Source: Acorus gramineus
Taxonomy: Eukaryota; Streptophyta; Magnoliopsida; Acorales; Acoraceae
Length of the DNA stretch: 64,000 bases
Reading direction: 5' to 3'
NCBI GenBank assembly: GCA_030737835.1
Contig: JAUJYN010000024.1
Span: 360,016 to 424,015, forward strand
This document shows positions 1-11,010 of the stretch, in pieces. Position 1 is the first letter of the stretch; every line of letters starts with the position of its first letter. Under the pieces are notes generated by a model. It ran no database searches and was not told the origin of the DNA. It worked only from the letters and a program-made list of their open reading frames with translations. The position numbers were made by a program, and so were the translations under genes.

Positions 1-85
1 ATAAAAAATTTTGATCATGAAATTTAAACAAACAATAGAAAAATAATAAATAGATCTCTAAATCAATTTAAAAAGTTAAAGTTTT

Positions 86-274
86 TCAATAAAAACCCAC
101 AGTCCCCGTAACCCATTCACTGAACTCTATATGTGCTATACTAAAACTTAAAGGTTTATCACCTGGGGTGAATGATGGAGAACTGAGAACTGCAAGTGTA
201 GGAAACAAGGACTTCAGGTTTGAAGTCACAAACAAGCCATAGGATCTCATCTTGATAGGTATGGAAGAAAACAA
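86..274 (-). CDS. Possible first coding exon of the duplicated module (copy 1)
   Basis: A 62-codon open frame starts MFSSIPIKMRSYGLF and sits about 100 bases downstream of a TATA-like site. The identical frame occurs in copy 3 (62832-63020), while copy 2 is broken by a small insertion. A plausible splice donor, CAG|GTGATA, falls inside the frame after residues SSPSFTP, so only about the first 40 residues may be coding. The start is rich in basic, Ser and Phe residues, which would suit an organelle transit peptide, but I do not recognise it. Downstream exons of this copy would lie left of the window. It could equally be untranslated leader. Confidence 0.3.
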   Translation of the reverse strand: MFSSIPIKMRSYGLFVTSNLKSLFPTLAVLSSPSFTPGDKPLSFSIAHIEFSEWVTGTVGFY

Positions 275-372
275 AATTCCATGATATGGAGAAATACCTT
301 TGGGTTCAGATTTTCAAGTGCTTTTGATCACCTCCTTTGATTTTCCTTCTTGGTTGAACCTCCTCTATTCAC

Positions 373-383
373 TCTTATATATG
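373..383 (-). promoter_or_regulatory. TATA-like box, module copy 1
   Basis: On the minus strand the sequence reads GCATATATAAG, about 100 bases upstream of the ATG at 274. It is conserved at 32720-32730 and 63120-63130. Position and conservation support a core promoter; there is no expression evidence. Confidence 0.4.
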
Positions 384-846
384 CACCTGGAGAAGAAGAG
401 CTCAAAAAAAAAACTCCCAAGGCAACCCTGCTTCTCATCCTCCTCATTGATGGGTTGAGTGTGTCTCTCTCCTTTCATACGCATATAAGAAGCATGCATG
501 ATGGACCTTTTTATAGACTTACTGTATGCTCATCTCATGTCTTTTTATCAGAGACATTAAATTGACTATAACACCCTTAATACTTAAGCACACAATAATA
601 AATAATAATCTTTTATTAACCATACTCATAAATAAATAAATAGGACAGTCTCCATTCACTGTTTAAACTGAAATTTTCACTTGTTAAACTATATAAGAGT
701 TGAATGTGATTATCTTAAAAAATAAAATTTAATTAAAAAAATTAAAACATTAATTTAATAAACCACATATACTAACAGCACGGACAAATGCAAATTATAC
801 AAGAGATTGTGATACTTTTAATAAATGAAATGATAGGCTAACAAGA

Positions 847-1020
847 GCTTGTGCCATGTGATCTCTTATGATAATAGGACATTTCCATATATAAGAAAAA
901 CTCAATAGCCTGTGCCATGTGATCTCTTATGATAAAGGGTCATTTCCATATTTATGAAAAAGTCAATATCTTGTGCCATGTGATCTCTTATGATAAAGTG
1001 ACTTTTTCATATTTAAAAAA
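847..1020. repeat. 62-bp tandem repeat, three units
   Basis: Three units share the core CTTGTGCCATGTGATCTCTT followed by ATGATAA and a TTTCCATAT-type tail. The same triplet is present in module copies 2 (33205-33380) and 3 (63598-63770), so the expansion is older than the segmental duplication. In copy 2 the third unit has an extra internal GTGATCTCAT duplication. Confidence 0.8.
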
Positions 1021-1096
1021 AAATTATTTTTATTTTTTTAATCTGTTTCTGGTAATCATTATATACAATAAATTCTGGACTTTAATTATATCAATG

Positions 1097-1367
1097 GATT
1101 TTTAATTTTAAGTCTCCACGAATCATCATATTTAGTGATCGATCCCTCCCTTCTTCGTATTTAGGTTTTAGTCCTCCGATTTAAAGGATAATTCATGGAT
1201 AGATCCCTCACAGGGACTAAAAAGTAAATTAAATAATTTATGGATAAGTCCCTCTCAGGGACTAAAAATGAACTATCATTTAAATCTGGGGACTAAAACC
1301 TAAATACAAAAAAGAGAGGGATCGATCACTAAATATGATGGTTTGTGGGGACTTAAAACTAAAAATC
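1097..1367. mobile_element. Foldback MITE, copy 1
   Basis: The two halves are inverted copies: the left arm begins GATTTTTAATTTTAAGTC and contains TTTAGTGATCGATCCCTC, and the right arm ends with the reverse complement of both. Arms are about 100 bases, separated by a centre with two copies of CAGGGACTAAAAA. Module copy 2 continues straight through this point (near 33457), so this is an insertion. I could not fix a target duplication with certainty. A second copy starts at 63847 and runs off the window. Confidence 0.7.
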
Positions 1368-1370
1368 TCT

Positions 1371-1418
1371 ACAATTAAATAGGTTTTTTTTATTTTTGAC
1401 ATCACCTCTCAAAACGTA
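1371..1418. repeat. Partial leading unit of array A
   Basis: The stretch around 1371-1412 matches 2391-2434 inside unit 1 and then jumps to the end of the Tourist MITE (GTACCCTAAG). It looks like a unit with a large internal deletion at the left edge of the array. Confidence 0.6.
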
Positions 1419-3265
1419 CCCTAAGTCTCATAACAACGGGTGGAATATTCTCTGTATATTCTTTGTTTTCTAACGTAAAGCTAATCAAGGGGGTTAAATA
1501 CTTAGGTAGTGTTTGGAAACACAGTTTGAAAAACAGTTTTTAACTTTTGCAGCTTTATGCACACCTTTTGAGGGTGTAATGATGATGATTTGAGAGTGTA
1601 ATGATGATGGCTACTTTATAAAACACAGATTTCGAGGTGCAGTTTAATGATAAAATCTACTAATGATGATGTATTTAAGTTAACAAATTTGATAATAGCT
1701 TTTAATTTTTAACTTTTAAATGATTATGTATTTAAATTAATGTGATTTTAAAAACTAAAAGTTGTTTTTAATTTTTATTACCAAGCAGTCTTTGATCATG
1801 TAACAATTCAAAAGGTTATATAGATATTAAATGAAATGATAATATGGATATACGTTAACTATCAATTGATTTAACCCTCATTTTTAATCAAGGAGGTGTT
1901 ACTTATTAAAAACATCTACAAAAGCTTTCCAATTGTTTTCTGACACCACGAGGAGAGTTATCTTCGTAACTTTCCGTTTACGAAGAGAAATGTGGTGTAT
2001 AATTTTTGTTTTCTCTAGATACTTTAACCAAATATATATATATATATATAAATAAAAACTGTAATTACTTTAATTATTGTCCTTCACCTGACAATGCAAT
2101 TATTGTACTTCACTCAAAAAGTTGGTGTAAATATGAGATTTTTTTAATCAACGTGGTGTTAACTTACTACAAGAAATAAAAAATAAAGAAAAAGGGCGTT
2201 ACATTGATTATTGTACTTCACCTGACAGTGCAATTAATTATTGTACTTCAGCTGAAATGTTGTAATTGTGAGTGTGTTTTCATGTCCGGATCCCTATTGT
2301 GCTTTCTTTGTTTTCATCTTTGTGTTTTCATGTCCGGATCCCTACTGTTAAAAATGCTATTTTACCTCCCATTTTTAGCCGATATATGCGTACAATCAAA
2401 TAGGTTTTTTTTATTTTTGATATCACCTCTCAAAATAATTAAACAAAAAAAAAATCAAAAGTTAACTAAATTGATTTAGTCTCTGTAAAATTAAAAAATA
2501 GTCACAAATCTTAATATTATTGAAAAAATATTGTTTCAATCCTTATCATCACCCCAACTACACGTTTAAAATTATCAAAATGCCCTCATCGCTTATTTTC
2601 AAAAATTAATAAAACTCCCAAGAAACTTATGAAAATAAAAAAAAGTCTATATAAAATCAATAAATTTCCTCATGTCCCTATATTATTAGACAATATTTAT
2701 TTTATTTCATACTGTAATCAAAATTAGCCAGATCTGTAATTACTCTGACCATACATATTAAATTACTATAACACCATTTTAAAAAAAAATTCATAAATTT
2801 TTTGGGCATTATATCGATTTTTGGTTTTAAATTAACTCATATAACAGGAAGGGCATTTTGATTATATATTTAGGACCTTTTGAATTTTTTAAACAAATCA
2901 GGGAGCTATATGAATACGTTAATTAAGGCTCCGTTTGGTTGCGCATTTGGGCGTGCTTTTGCATTTTGAAAAGCTGAAAAGCTAAAATCGCGCAGCCAAA
3001 CGGGACAGCTTTTTGCAGAATCAGAAACTGGATTCCTTTTAATTTTTCCCTCGAAATCTGTGTTTTAAAAAGCTCAAAAACAATGCTTTTTGGTCGGAAT
3101 CGATTTTTTGAATTGAAAAGCAACTTTCTCTGCCAAACATTAAACTCCTTTCAAATATTGATTCCTGAATTAAAAAAAAAGCATTCTAAAAAAGTAAGGT
3201 CTAAAATTATCTTAAAAAGTAGCTTTATTCCAAAAGTCACTTTTCAATCTGTGTTTCCAAACGGA
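1419..3265. repeat. Array A, unit 1 (~1847 bp)
   Basis: The unit begins CCCTAAGTCTCATAACAAC. The same landmarks return at 3266 and 11008. After removing the copia insertion and its target duplication, unit 2 is 1846 bp. No credible coding sequence is present; the short frames in it (2204-2479, 2923-3123, 3083-3271) are repeat sequence and MITE ends. The unit contains a TA microsatellite (about 2033-2050), two GTTTTCATGTCCGGATCCCT motifs (about 2276 and 2325), and a Tourist-like MITE at its right end. Confidence 0.85.
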
Positions 3266-3268
3266 CCC
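2927..3268. mobile_element. Tourist-like (PIF/Harbinger) MITE in unit 1
   Basis: Terminal inverted repeats are GGCTCCGTTTGG on the left and CCAAACGGACCC on the right, flanked by the 3-bp duplication TAA (2924-2926, 3269-3271). The 342-bp length, TWA-type target and terminal sequence all fit Tourist-like MITEs. The copy in unit 2 (10668-11010) has the same flanks, so it was carried along by tandem duplication rather than inserted twice. Confidence 0.75.
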
Positions 3269-3851
3269 TAAGTCTCATAACAACTGGTGGATTATTTACT
3301 GTATATTATTTGTTTTTTAACGTAAAGCTAATTAAGGGGGTTAAATACTTAGGTAGTGTTTGGAAATATAATTTGAAAAGTAGCTTTTAGTTTTTACAGC
3401 TTTATGCATACCTTTTGAGGGTGTAATGATGATGGCTGATTTATAAAACACAGATTTTGAGGTGCAGTTTAATGATAAAATCTACTAATGATGATGTATT
3501 TAAGTTGATCAGTTTGATAATAGTTTTTAGTTTTTTAACTTTTAAATAATTATGTATTTGAATTAATATGATTTTAAAAACTAAAAATTGTTTTTAATTT
3601 TTATTGCCAAACATATCTTTGAACATATAACAATTCAAAGGGTTATACAGATATTAAATGAAATGATAATATAGATATGCGTTAACCTTCAATTGATTTA
3701 ACCCTCATTTTTAATCAAGGAGGTGTTGCTTATTAAAAACATCTTCAGAAGCTTTCCAATTGTTTTCTGACACCACGAGGAGAGTTATCTTCGTAACTTT
3801 CAGTTGACGAAGAGAAATGGGGTGTATAATTTTTTTCTTCTCTAGATACTT
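3266..3851. repeat. Array A, unit 2, left part
   Basis: This part matches 1419-2025 of unit 1 until the copia insertion. Its last bases, GATACTTTGACC, meet the element; sister units read straight through as TACTTTAACCAAATATA (about 2018 and 11613), which gives the empty site. Confidence 0.85.
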
Positions 3852-3856
3852 TGACC

Positions 3857-4156
3857 TGTTGTGAATATGGTGGATAACCACCACTTCTCTAACCTATAAC
3901 CTCCCCCACTCTTCAACTCCATAACCTCCCCCACTCTTCTATTCCATAACACCCCATTAGTGCCCCACTATCTCCCCCTCACCTCTATAGACTTGTAACT
4001 CTCCACCTTTGGGATTCCTCTATGCACCCTATAAATAGAGGGGTTCTCTCTTGTAATCAACCAACAAATAGTGAATAAGAATCTCTCTCTACTTCTCTTC
4101 TATATGCTTATGTGCTTTGTTTATATACTCTTATATATCATATTCTATTTAGTTTA
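3857..4156 (+). repeat. Copia 5' LTR
   Basis: Begins TGTTGTGAATATGGTGGATA and matches 9441-9747. A TATA-like CTATAAATAGAGG (about 4029) lies at the expected place for the U3 promoter, with the conserved CTCTTGTAATCAACCAAC after it. The exact right end is uncertain by two bases (ends TTTA or TTTACA). Confidence 0.9.
4028..4042 (+). promoter_or_regulatory. LTR TATA box
   Basis: CCTATAAATAGAGG is kept in the 3' LTR as CTTATAAATAGAGG (about 9613). It lies about 130 bases before the LTR end, as expected for U3/R of a small copia LTR. Confidence 0.55.
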
Positions 4157-4180
4157 CAACACGTTATCAGCACGAGAAGC
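4157..4180 (+). other. Copia primer-binding site candidate
   Basis: The sequence right after the 5' LTR, CAACACGTTATCAGCACGAG, is in the position of a primer-binding site. I recall this motif following copia LTRs in other plant genomes but have not matched it to a particular tRNA here. Confidence 0.5.
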
Positions 4181-4559
4181 TCTTTGTTAAAGAGAAAGGT
4201 TTGTATCGATGGGTTCTTAATGATCTATATCAAAAAATATACTCTCCTTTGATGTTATGTATTTTTATGTAAATCATCTACTACATACATATGATTAATT
4301 TTTTTTTCAATATGCATGGAACCGTATGAAAATTATCAAAATTTTCCATACATATGTTATGATATGATTAATTTATGAAAACTAGTATGCAATTTTCTCA
4401 TGCAACAATATGCGGCATCTATCATTTGATTATTTATTTTTCATGTAACTGTTTCATGTTTGTCATCTTTTATTAAAATTTAAATATTATACATCTATGT
4501 GTAGAACCAGAAGTTCTCACAAATATCAATTAATTTGATATTTATATTTGATTTGAAAT

Positions 4560-5095
4560 TCATTTTAATGTTACAATGTCATGTGTCCCTATAGGATCAT
4601 ACAAAAATTGTAATTACATGGATCCCTGAAGGACCATGTAGAAGTTATGAATAATGTGTTCCAATTAAGACCATGCAAATTTTATTCTATCCCTGAAGGA
4701 CTACAAAAATTATTACATGGATCCTTGAAGAATCATGTAAAAGATATGATTAAAAATGTCCCTGAAGGACTATGATTATATTGTAAGGATCATACAAATT
4801 TTATTTTATTTTATCCCTGAAGGACTGTACAAAAATTATGATTATATGAATCTTTGAAGGATCATGTAAAATTTTATTTTATTTTATCCCTGAAGGACTG
4901 TACAAAAATTATGATTATATGAATCTTTAAAGGATCATGTAAAATTTTATTTTGTTCTATCCCTGAAGGACTATACAAAAATCATGATTGTTCGTGTCCC
5001 TGTAGGACCAAACAAAAGTTATATGATATATTTTTCAGGTCCTTGAAGGACCAAATAATAAAAAAAAAAGGATCCATGTATCCCAGCAGGAACAT
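4560..5095 (+). repeat. Minisatellite in the copia leader
   Basis: About ten imperfect units built on ATCCCTGAAGGACTRTACAAA, alternating with GGATCATGTAAAATTTTATT. Two adjacent 73-bp higher-order units (about 4803-4948) are nearly identical. The tract fills the space between the primer site and pol where gag should be. No long frame crosses it. Confidence 0.8.
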
Positions 5096-5498
5096 GTAAA
5101 TTATGATTAGATTTCACCATCATCATCATCATAATGAAGAGGATTTAAAGATTAATACCTCATTGACAAAGGTCCACCGGCCATTATGCCTCAAATATGC
5201 TCCAGTTGTAGCAATATTGAGAGCACCAATTTTATATATTCTCGTTGCCGAACAACGATTTTTTTAAAATATCATATAACTCAACTCAATGGCATAGCAT
5301 CATTACCCGAAGTAAATGCATTTTATTTTATGTTCGCCATGGAAGTTGTGGTCATGAATGATGAGATCATGATTTATATAGTTGAGAAAGCACAACAATC
5401 ATAAAGTTTGTAAAATATCTCAAATCACTAGAAGTGATTTGCTATTAAACAAAAGCATAATTGAAGGGAAAAGGGTTGCAAAACAAACCCAACACAAG

Positions 5499-5549
5499 GA
5501 AAATGATTGTTATGTATTTGGTGCTTTAAAAATATGGTCACGTACCTGA
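5499..5549 (+). pseudogene. Remnant of the gag zinc knuckle
   Basis: In one frame this reads ENDCYVFGALKIWSRT and then a stop. Copia gag proteins of this type normally have a CX2CX4HX4C knuckle of the form CYRCGxKGHWSRTC just before the protease. The spacing and the residues C, G, W, S, R, T are kept, while the second Cys and the His are lost. Upstream bases read KGKGLQNKPNTR-like, a basic stretch typical of the end of gag. This is the only piece of gag I can find. Confidence 0.5.
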
Positions 5550-5659
5550 TGTATAATCACACTTTTTTTTTTATAATTATAATTTTTCTTTGTTATCTAA
5601 AATCCATTTTTCTTATTTTTATATTTATCTTATTTATTTCATTTTTTTTTTTTACAAGA

Positions 5660-6493
5660 ATGGCTATGGTTGGTGACATTTGTCTAGCAGACAGCGCTAC
5701 AACACATACGATCCTACGAAATAAACAATATTTCTCGACATTGACATTAATCAATGCAAATGTTAATACCATTTCTGGTACTACGAAATTAATTGAAGGC
5801 TCCGGAAGAGCAAATATAATATTACCAGGAGGTACAAAATTTTGTATTAATGATGCATTATATTCAGCAAGATCCAGAAGAAATCTGCTAAGTTTTAAGG
5901 ATATCCGTCTTAATGGATATCATATTGAGACTATCAATGAAAACAATATGGAGTATTTATGTATTACTTCAATTGTTTCAGGCCAAAAACATGTATTAGA
6001 GAAACTTCATGCTTTCTCATCTGGGTTGTATTATACAACCATAAAAACAATCGAATCATATGCTGTAATGAACCAGAAGTTCTATGATTCAGATATTTTT
6101 ACACTTTGGCATGATCGTCTCGGGCATCCAGGATCTACAATGATGCGTCGAATAATTGATAATTCATTTGGGCATTCGTTAAAGAACCAGAAGATTCTTT
6201 TACCTAATCACTATCAATGCACTTCGTGCTCACAAGGAAAATTGATAGTTAGACCATCCCCTACAAAAGTCAATGTTGAGTCACCAACATTTTTGCAAAG
6301 AATCCAAGGGGATATATGTGGCCCAATCCACCCCCCATGTGGACCATTCAAGTATTTTATGGTATTGATAGACGCATCTGCTAGATGGTCGCATGTTTGT
6401 CTATTATCCACTCGGAATGCTGCATTTGCAAGACTACTTGCTCAGATAATCCGATTACAGTCGCATTTTTCGGATTATCATATAAAGTCAATA
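5660..6493 (+). pseudogene. Copia pol, part 1: protease, GAG-pre-integrase, integrase N-terminus
   Basis: The chosen start is the Met of MAMVGDICLADSATTH; the 50 residues upstream are low-complexity Phe/Ile and not gag. ADSATTH (about 5687) is the aspartic protease motif in its copia DSG/A form. The GAG-pre-integrase region ends in WHDRLGHPG (about 6106), followed by the Cys pair CTSCSQGK (about 6220), giving the HHCC zinc site of integrase. The first catalytic Asp is in GDICGP (6311-6313). The frame is lost at about 6493, just before the second catalytic Asp. In an intact element the product would be cleaved from a Gag-Pol polyprotein and act in cytoplasmic particles. Confidence 0.85.
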
Positions 6494-7370
6494 ATGGAGC
6501 TGGTGAATTCACATCGAAAACTTTTAACGACTATTGTATGTCGCATGGCATCGATGTTGAACACCCTGTTGCTCATGTGCACACCCAAAATGGATTAGCT
6601 GAATCATTTATTAAGCATCTTCAGCTAATTGCACGTCCTATGCTTTTGAGGACAAAATTACCCGTTTCAGCTTGGGGTCATGCTATATTGCATGCAGCAG
6701 CATTAGTTCGCCTTCGGCCAACTGCTTATCATCAATATTCCCCTTTACAGCTCGTACTGGGTCATCAACCAAATATTTCACATCTTCGAATTTTTGGTTG
6801 TGCTGTACAAGTTCCTATTGCCCCTACACAACGAACTAAAATGGGCCCTCAACGTCGATTGGGAATTTATGTAGGCTTTGATTCTCCCTCTATTATAAGA
6901 TATCTTGAACCATTGACAGGGGATGTTTTTACCGCTCGATTTGCGGATTGTCATTTTGATGAGACAATATTCCCGTCATTAGGGGGAGAAAATCCGTCGC
7001 CAGAAGAACGACGTGAACTTATATGGAAAACTCCATCTTTGTCTCATCTTGATCCTCGCACTAATCAATGTGAAACTGAAGTGCAAAGAATCACTCATCT
7101 TCAAAGAATTGCGCATCAATTGCCAGATGCATTCAATGATGCAGCAAAAGTGATGAAATCACATATTCCAGCTGCTAATACTCCAGCTCGAATTAATGTT
7201 CCAATAGGAAAAACTGTCAATATGCCGGCTAATGAATCGACAAAAACGCGCCTGAAGCGTGGAAGACCTATAGGCTCAAAAGATTCAGCTCCCCGAAGGA
7301 GAAAAACAATGAAGAATAATTCTCTAGAAGAGTATGAAACACTTGAAAGACCCACAATAATAACTCCTAC
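6494..7370 (+). pseudogene. Copia pol, part 2: integrase core and C-terminus
   Basis: A different frame resumes with NNGAGEFTSKTFNDYC. Relatives read I-R-x-D-N-A-G-E-F here, so the indel also removes the second catalytic Asp of the DDE triad. The third catalytic residue is kept in NGLAESFIKHL. The C-terminal region includes FGCAVQVPIAPTQRTKMGPQ and GIYVGFDSPS, typical of the copia integrase tail. A linker rich in charged residues follows and reaches a stop at 7390-7392, while the RT frame takes over somewhere before 7389. Confidence 0.85.
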
Positions 7371-9191
7371 GAGGAAGAAGTCCCTGAAGTGACACAAGTC
7401 CCTGAAGAGACTGACGTCCCTGAAGTGACGCCCGTGCATGAAGAACAAGTACATGGAAATGAAGAAATTTCCATAAATTATGCAAATTCACAAATATTGT
7501 GGGATCGAAAGCAAGTGCTTGTTGATGATATATTCTCATTTGCAGTAGCTACAGAAATCATTTCAGATAATGATTTAGAACCACGTTCAGTGGATGAATG
7601 CAGACGAAAAAATTGTTGGCCACAATGGAAAGCTGCTATTCAAACAGAATTGGATTCACTTGCAAAACACCAAGTATTTGGACCAGTAGTCCTAACCCCT
7701 GAAGGTGTTAAACCAGTAGGATGTAAATGGGTGTTTGCGAGAAAACGAAATGAAAGAAACGAGATTGTTAGATACAAAGCTCGTCTTGTGGCACAGGGTT
7801 TCCTGCAGAGACCTGGGATAGATTTTGAAGAGACATATTCTCCTGTGATGGACACAATCACATTTCGGTATTTAATTAGTCTTGTAGTCTCAGAAGGACT
7901 TGACATGCAGCTAATGGATGTGGTTACTGCATATTTATATGGAAAATTAGATACCGACATTTATATGAAAGTTCCTGAAGGACTAAAATTGCCTGAAGCA
8001 AAACCACGAAATATGTACTCAATAAAGTTAAGACGATCCTTGTATGGATTAAAGCAATCTGGACGAATGTGGTATAACCGTCTTAGTGAGTACTTAATAA
8101 AAGAAGGATATGTCAATGATCCAATATGCCCCTGTGTATTTATTAAGAAAATGGAACTCGGATTTACCATTATTGCAGTATATGTTGATGATATTAATCT
8201 AATTGGGACTCCTGAAGAGCTCAAAAAGGCTTCCGAATATCTGAAAAAGGAGTTTGAAATGAAAGATCTTGGAAAAACAAGATATTGTCTCGGCTTGCAA
8301 ATTGAGCAAAGTTCAAATGGGATACTTGTTCATCAAACAGCATATGTTGAAAAAATCCTGAAGCGTTTTAATATGGACAAATGTCATCCATTAAGTACTC
8401 CAATGGTAGTAAGGTTACTTGACCCCAAAAAGGATCTTTTTCGTCCAAAAGAAGATACTGAAAATCTTCTTGGTCCTGAAGTACCATATCTTAGTGCAAT
8501 TGGTGCCTTATTATATTTGGCCCAATGCACTAGACCTGACATTGCATTTTCAGTTAATTTATTGGCCAGATTTAGCTCTGCACCAACTCGAAGGCATTGG
8601 AATGGTGTGAAGCACATTTTTCGTTATCTTCGTGGAACGTCAGACATGGGTCTATTCTATGCAAAGGATTCCAATAATGGTGCACAACTAAAGGGTTATG
8701 CAGATTCAGGATATCTTTCAGATCCTCACAAGGCTCGCTCACAAACAGGCTATGTATTCACTTGCGGTGGCACAGCAATCTCTTGGCGATCTACGAAACA
8801 GACTTTGGTCGCCACGTCTTCTAACCACTCTGAGATTCTTGCACTCCACGAAGCAAGCCGGGAATGCGTGTGGATAAGGTCTTTGGTTCATCATATTCGT
8901 ACTGCATGCGGACTATCTCTCATTACAGATGTTCCAACAACTATATATGAAGACAATGCAGCATGCATTGCTCAAATCAAAGGGGGATATATCAAGGGAG
9001 ATAGAACAAAGCATATTTCTCCAAAATTCTTTTACACTCATGAGCTCCAGCAGAGACATGAAATTGATGTTCAACAAATTCAGTCAAAGGACAATCTTGC
9101 AGATTTGTTTACTAAAGCTTTGTCGACATCAACATTCAAGAAGCTGGTGTATGAAATCGGGATGCGACGAGTTTGCGACCAAAATTCTTGA
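7353..9191 (+). pseudogene. Copia pol, part 3: reverse transcriptase and RNase H
   Basis: This is the longest intact block, about 610 residues. It contains the RT entry motif WKAAIQTELDSL, KARLVAQGFLQRPGIDF, the active-site YVDD (8181-8192) and LYGLKQSGRMW. RNase H follows with YADSGYLSDPHKARSQTGYV (about 8697), SSNHSEILAL, YEDNAACIAQIKG (about 8946) and the end motif SKDNLADLFTKAL. All of these are standard for Ty1/copia. The block is open, so RT could be made if translated, but it lacks gag, an intact integrase and a shared frame with part 2. Confidence 0.9.
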
Positions 9192-9429
9192 AATCTTGTA
9201 CTTATGAGGGGGGTAATTTTTTATGACATTTTGCGAACTGTACTCTTTTCCTTCGCCTAGGTTTTGTCCCATTGGGTTTTCCTAGCAAGGTTTTAATGAG
9301 GCAGTGTCAAACGCATACACTATTATACGATTAAGTTACATTGTACTTTTTTTTCCTTCGCTTTGGTTTTTTCCATTGGGTTTTCCAAGCAAGGTTTTAA
9401 TGAGGCAATTTTCTTAGCGTGGTGGTCAT

Positions 9430-9440
9430 CCAAGGGGGAG
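9430..9440 (+). other. Copia polypurine tract
   Basis: CCAAGGGGGAG immediately precedes the 3' LTR, the normal place and composition for the plus-strand primer. Confidence 0.75.
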
Positions 9441-9747
9441 TGTTGTGAATATGGTGGATAACCACCACTTCTCTAACCTATAACCTCCCCCACTCTTCAA
9501 CTCCATAACCTCCCCCACTTTCTATTCCATAACACCCCCATTAGTGACCCACTATCTCCCCCTCACCTCTATAGACTTGTAACTCTCCATCTTTGGGATT
9601 CCTTTATGCACCTTATAAATAGAGGGGTTCTCTCTTGTAATCAATCAACAAATAGTGAATAAGAATCTCTCTCTACTTCTCTTTTATATGCTTATATGCT
9701 TATGTGCTTTGTTTATATACTCTTATATATCATATTTATTTAATTTA
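9441..9747 (+). repeat. Copia 3' LTR
   Basis: Matches the 5' LTR with small differences, including a short duplication of TTATATGC near the right end. It is followed by TGACC, the 5-bp target duplication. Confidence 0.9.
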
Positions 9748-9752
9748 TGACC

Positions 9753-11007
9753 AAATATATGTGTATATATAAATAAAAACTGTAATTACTTTAATTATTA
9801 TCCTTCACCTGACAATGCAATTATTGTACTTCACTCAAAAAGTTGGTGTAAATATGAGATTTTTTTAATCAACGTGGTGTTAACTTACTACACGAAATAA
9901 AAAATAAAGAAAAAGGGCGTTACATTGATTATTGTACTTCACCTGACAGTGCAATTAATTATTGTACTTCAGCTGAGATGTTGTAATTGTGAGTGTGTTT
10001 TCATGTCCGGATCCCTATTGTGCTTTCTTTGTTTTGATCTTTTGCTTTTTCGTGTCCGGATCCCTACTGTTAAAAATGCTATTTTACCTCCCAATTTTTT
10101 GCTGATATATGCATACAATTAAATAGTTTTTATTTTTATTTTTGACATCACCTCTCAAAACAATTAAGCAAAAAATTAAACTCTCTTAAAAGTTAACTAA
10201 ATCAGTTTAATTTATGTAAAATTAAAAAATAATCACAGGTCCCAATATTATTAGAAAAATATTGTTTCAATCCCTATCGTCACCCCAACTACACGTTTAA
10301 AGTTATCAAAATGTCCTCATCGCTTATTTTCAAAAAATTGATAAAACTTCTAAGAAACTTTGAAAATAAAAAAAAAGGTTCATATAAAATCAGTAAATTC
10401 CCTCAGGTCCGTATATTGTTATACAATATTTACTTTATTTCATACTGTAATCAAAATTAGCCAGATCTGTAATTGACTCTAACCATACATATTAAATTAC
10501 TATAACACCATTTTAAAAAAAAAATTCATAAATTTTCTGGGCATTATATCGATTTTTGGTCATAAATTTGAATTAACTCATATAACAGGAAGGGCATTTT
10601 GATTATATATTTAGGACCTTTTGAATTTTTTAAACAAATCAGGGAGCTATATGAATACGTTAATTAAGGCCCCGTTTGGTTGCGCATTTAGGCGTGTTTT
10701 TGTTTTTTGAAAAGCTGAAAAGCTAAAATCGTGCAGTCAAACGGGACAGTTTTTTACAGAATCAGAAGCTGGATTCCTTTTAATTTTTCTCTCGAAATCT
10801 GTGTTTTAAAAAGCTCAAAAACAACTCTCTTTGGTCGGAATCGATTTTTTGAATTGAAAAGTAACTTTTTCCCTGCCAAACATTAAACTCCTTTCAAATA
10901 TTCATTCCTGAATTAAAAAAAGCATTCTAAAAAAGTCAAGATCTAAAATCATCTTAAAAAGCAGCTTTATTCTACAAGTCACTTTTCAATCTGTGTTTTC
11001 AAACGGA
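9753..11007. repeat. Array A, unit 2, right part
   Basis: Continues unit 2 after the copia insertion and matches unit 1 from about 2028 to 3265. No gene is visible. Confidence 0.85.
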
Positions 11008-11010
11008 CCC
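10668..11010. mobile_element. Tourist-like MITE in unit 2
   Basis: Same element as at 2927-3268, with ends GGCCCCGTTTGG and CAAACGGACCC and TAA on both sides. Differences from unit 1 are scattered substitutions. Confidence 0.75.

Larger units (their letters stand above)
1..1096 (-). repeat. Promoter/first-exon module, copy 1
   Basis: This sequence recurs almost unchanged at 32341-33455 and 62747-63846. Copies 2 and 3 share a further ~600 bases to their left, which would lie outside the window for copy 1. The module holds a TATA-like site, a 62-codon open stretch and a 62-bp tandem repeat. The simplest reading is a segmental duplication with 30-32 kb spacing. Copies 1 and 3 carry a foldback MITE after position 1096; copy 2 lacks it. 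Confidence 0.85.
3857..9747 (+). mobile_element. Ty1/copia LTR retrotransposon, 5.9 kb, gag-less and frameshifted
   Basis: The element has two LTRs (300 and 307 bp), a primer-site candidate, a pol region in the copia order protease-integrase-RT-RNase H, a polypurine tract and the target duplication TGACC (3852-3856, 9748-9752). The LTRs differ by roughly ten substitutions plus small indels, so the insertion is fairly young but not fresh. The expected gag frame is missing; its place is taken by a minisatellite and AT-rich sequence, with a short zinc-knuckle remnant left. Pol carries at least two frame changes. The copy is therefore non-autonomous. I cannot assign the copia lineage with confidence. 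Confidence 0.93.

Noticed and set aside
2204..2479. 91-codon frame with Cys and Phe runs
   Set aside because: It is array A repeat sequence; the sister copy at 9925 is cut to 65 codons by indels, so it is not maintained.
4560..5095. Regularly spaced repeats resembling a CRISPR array
   Set aside because: Units are contiguous and imperfect with no unique spacers, and the host is a plant retrotransposon leader.
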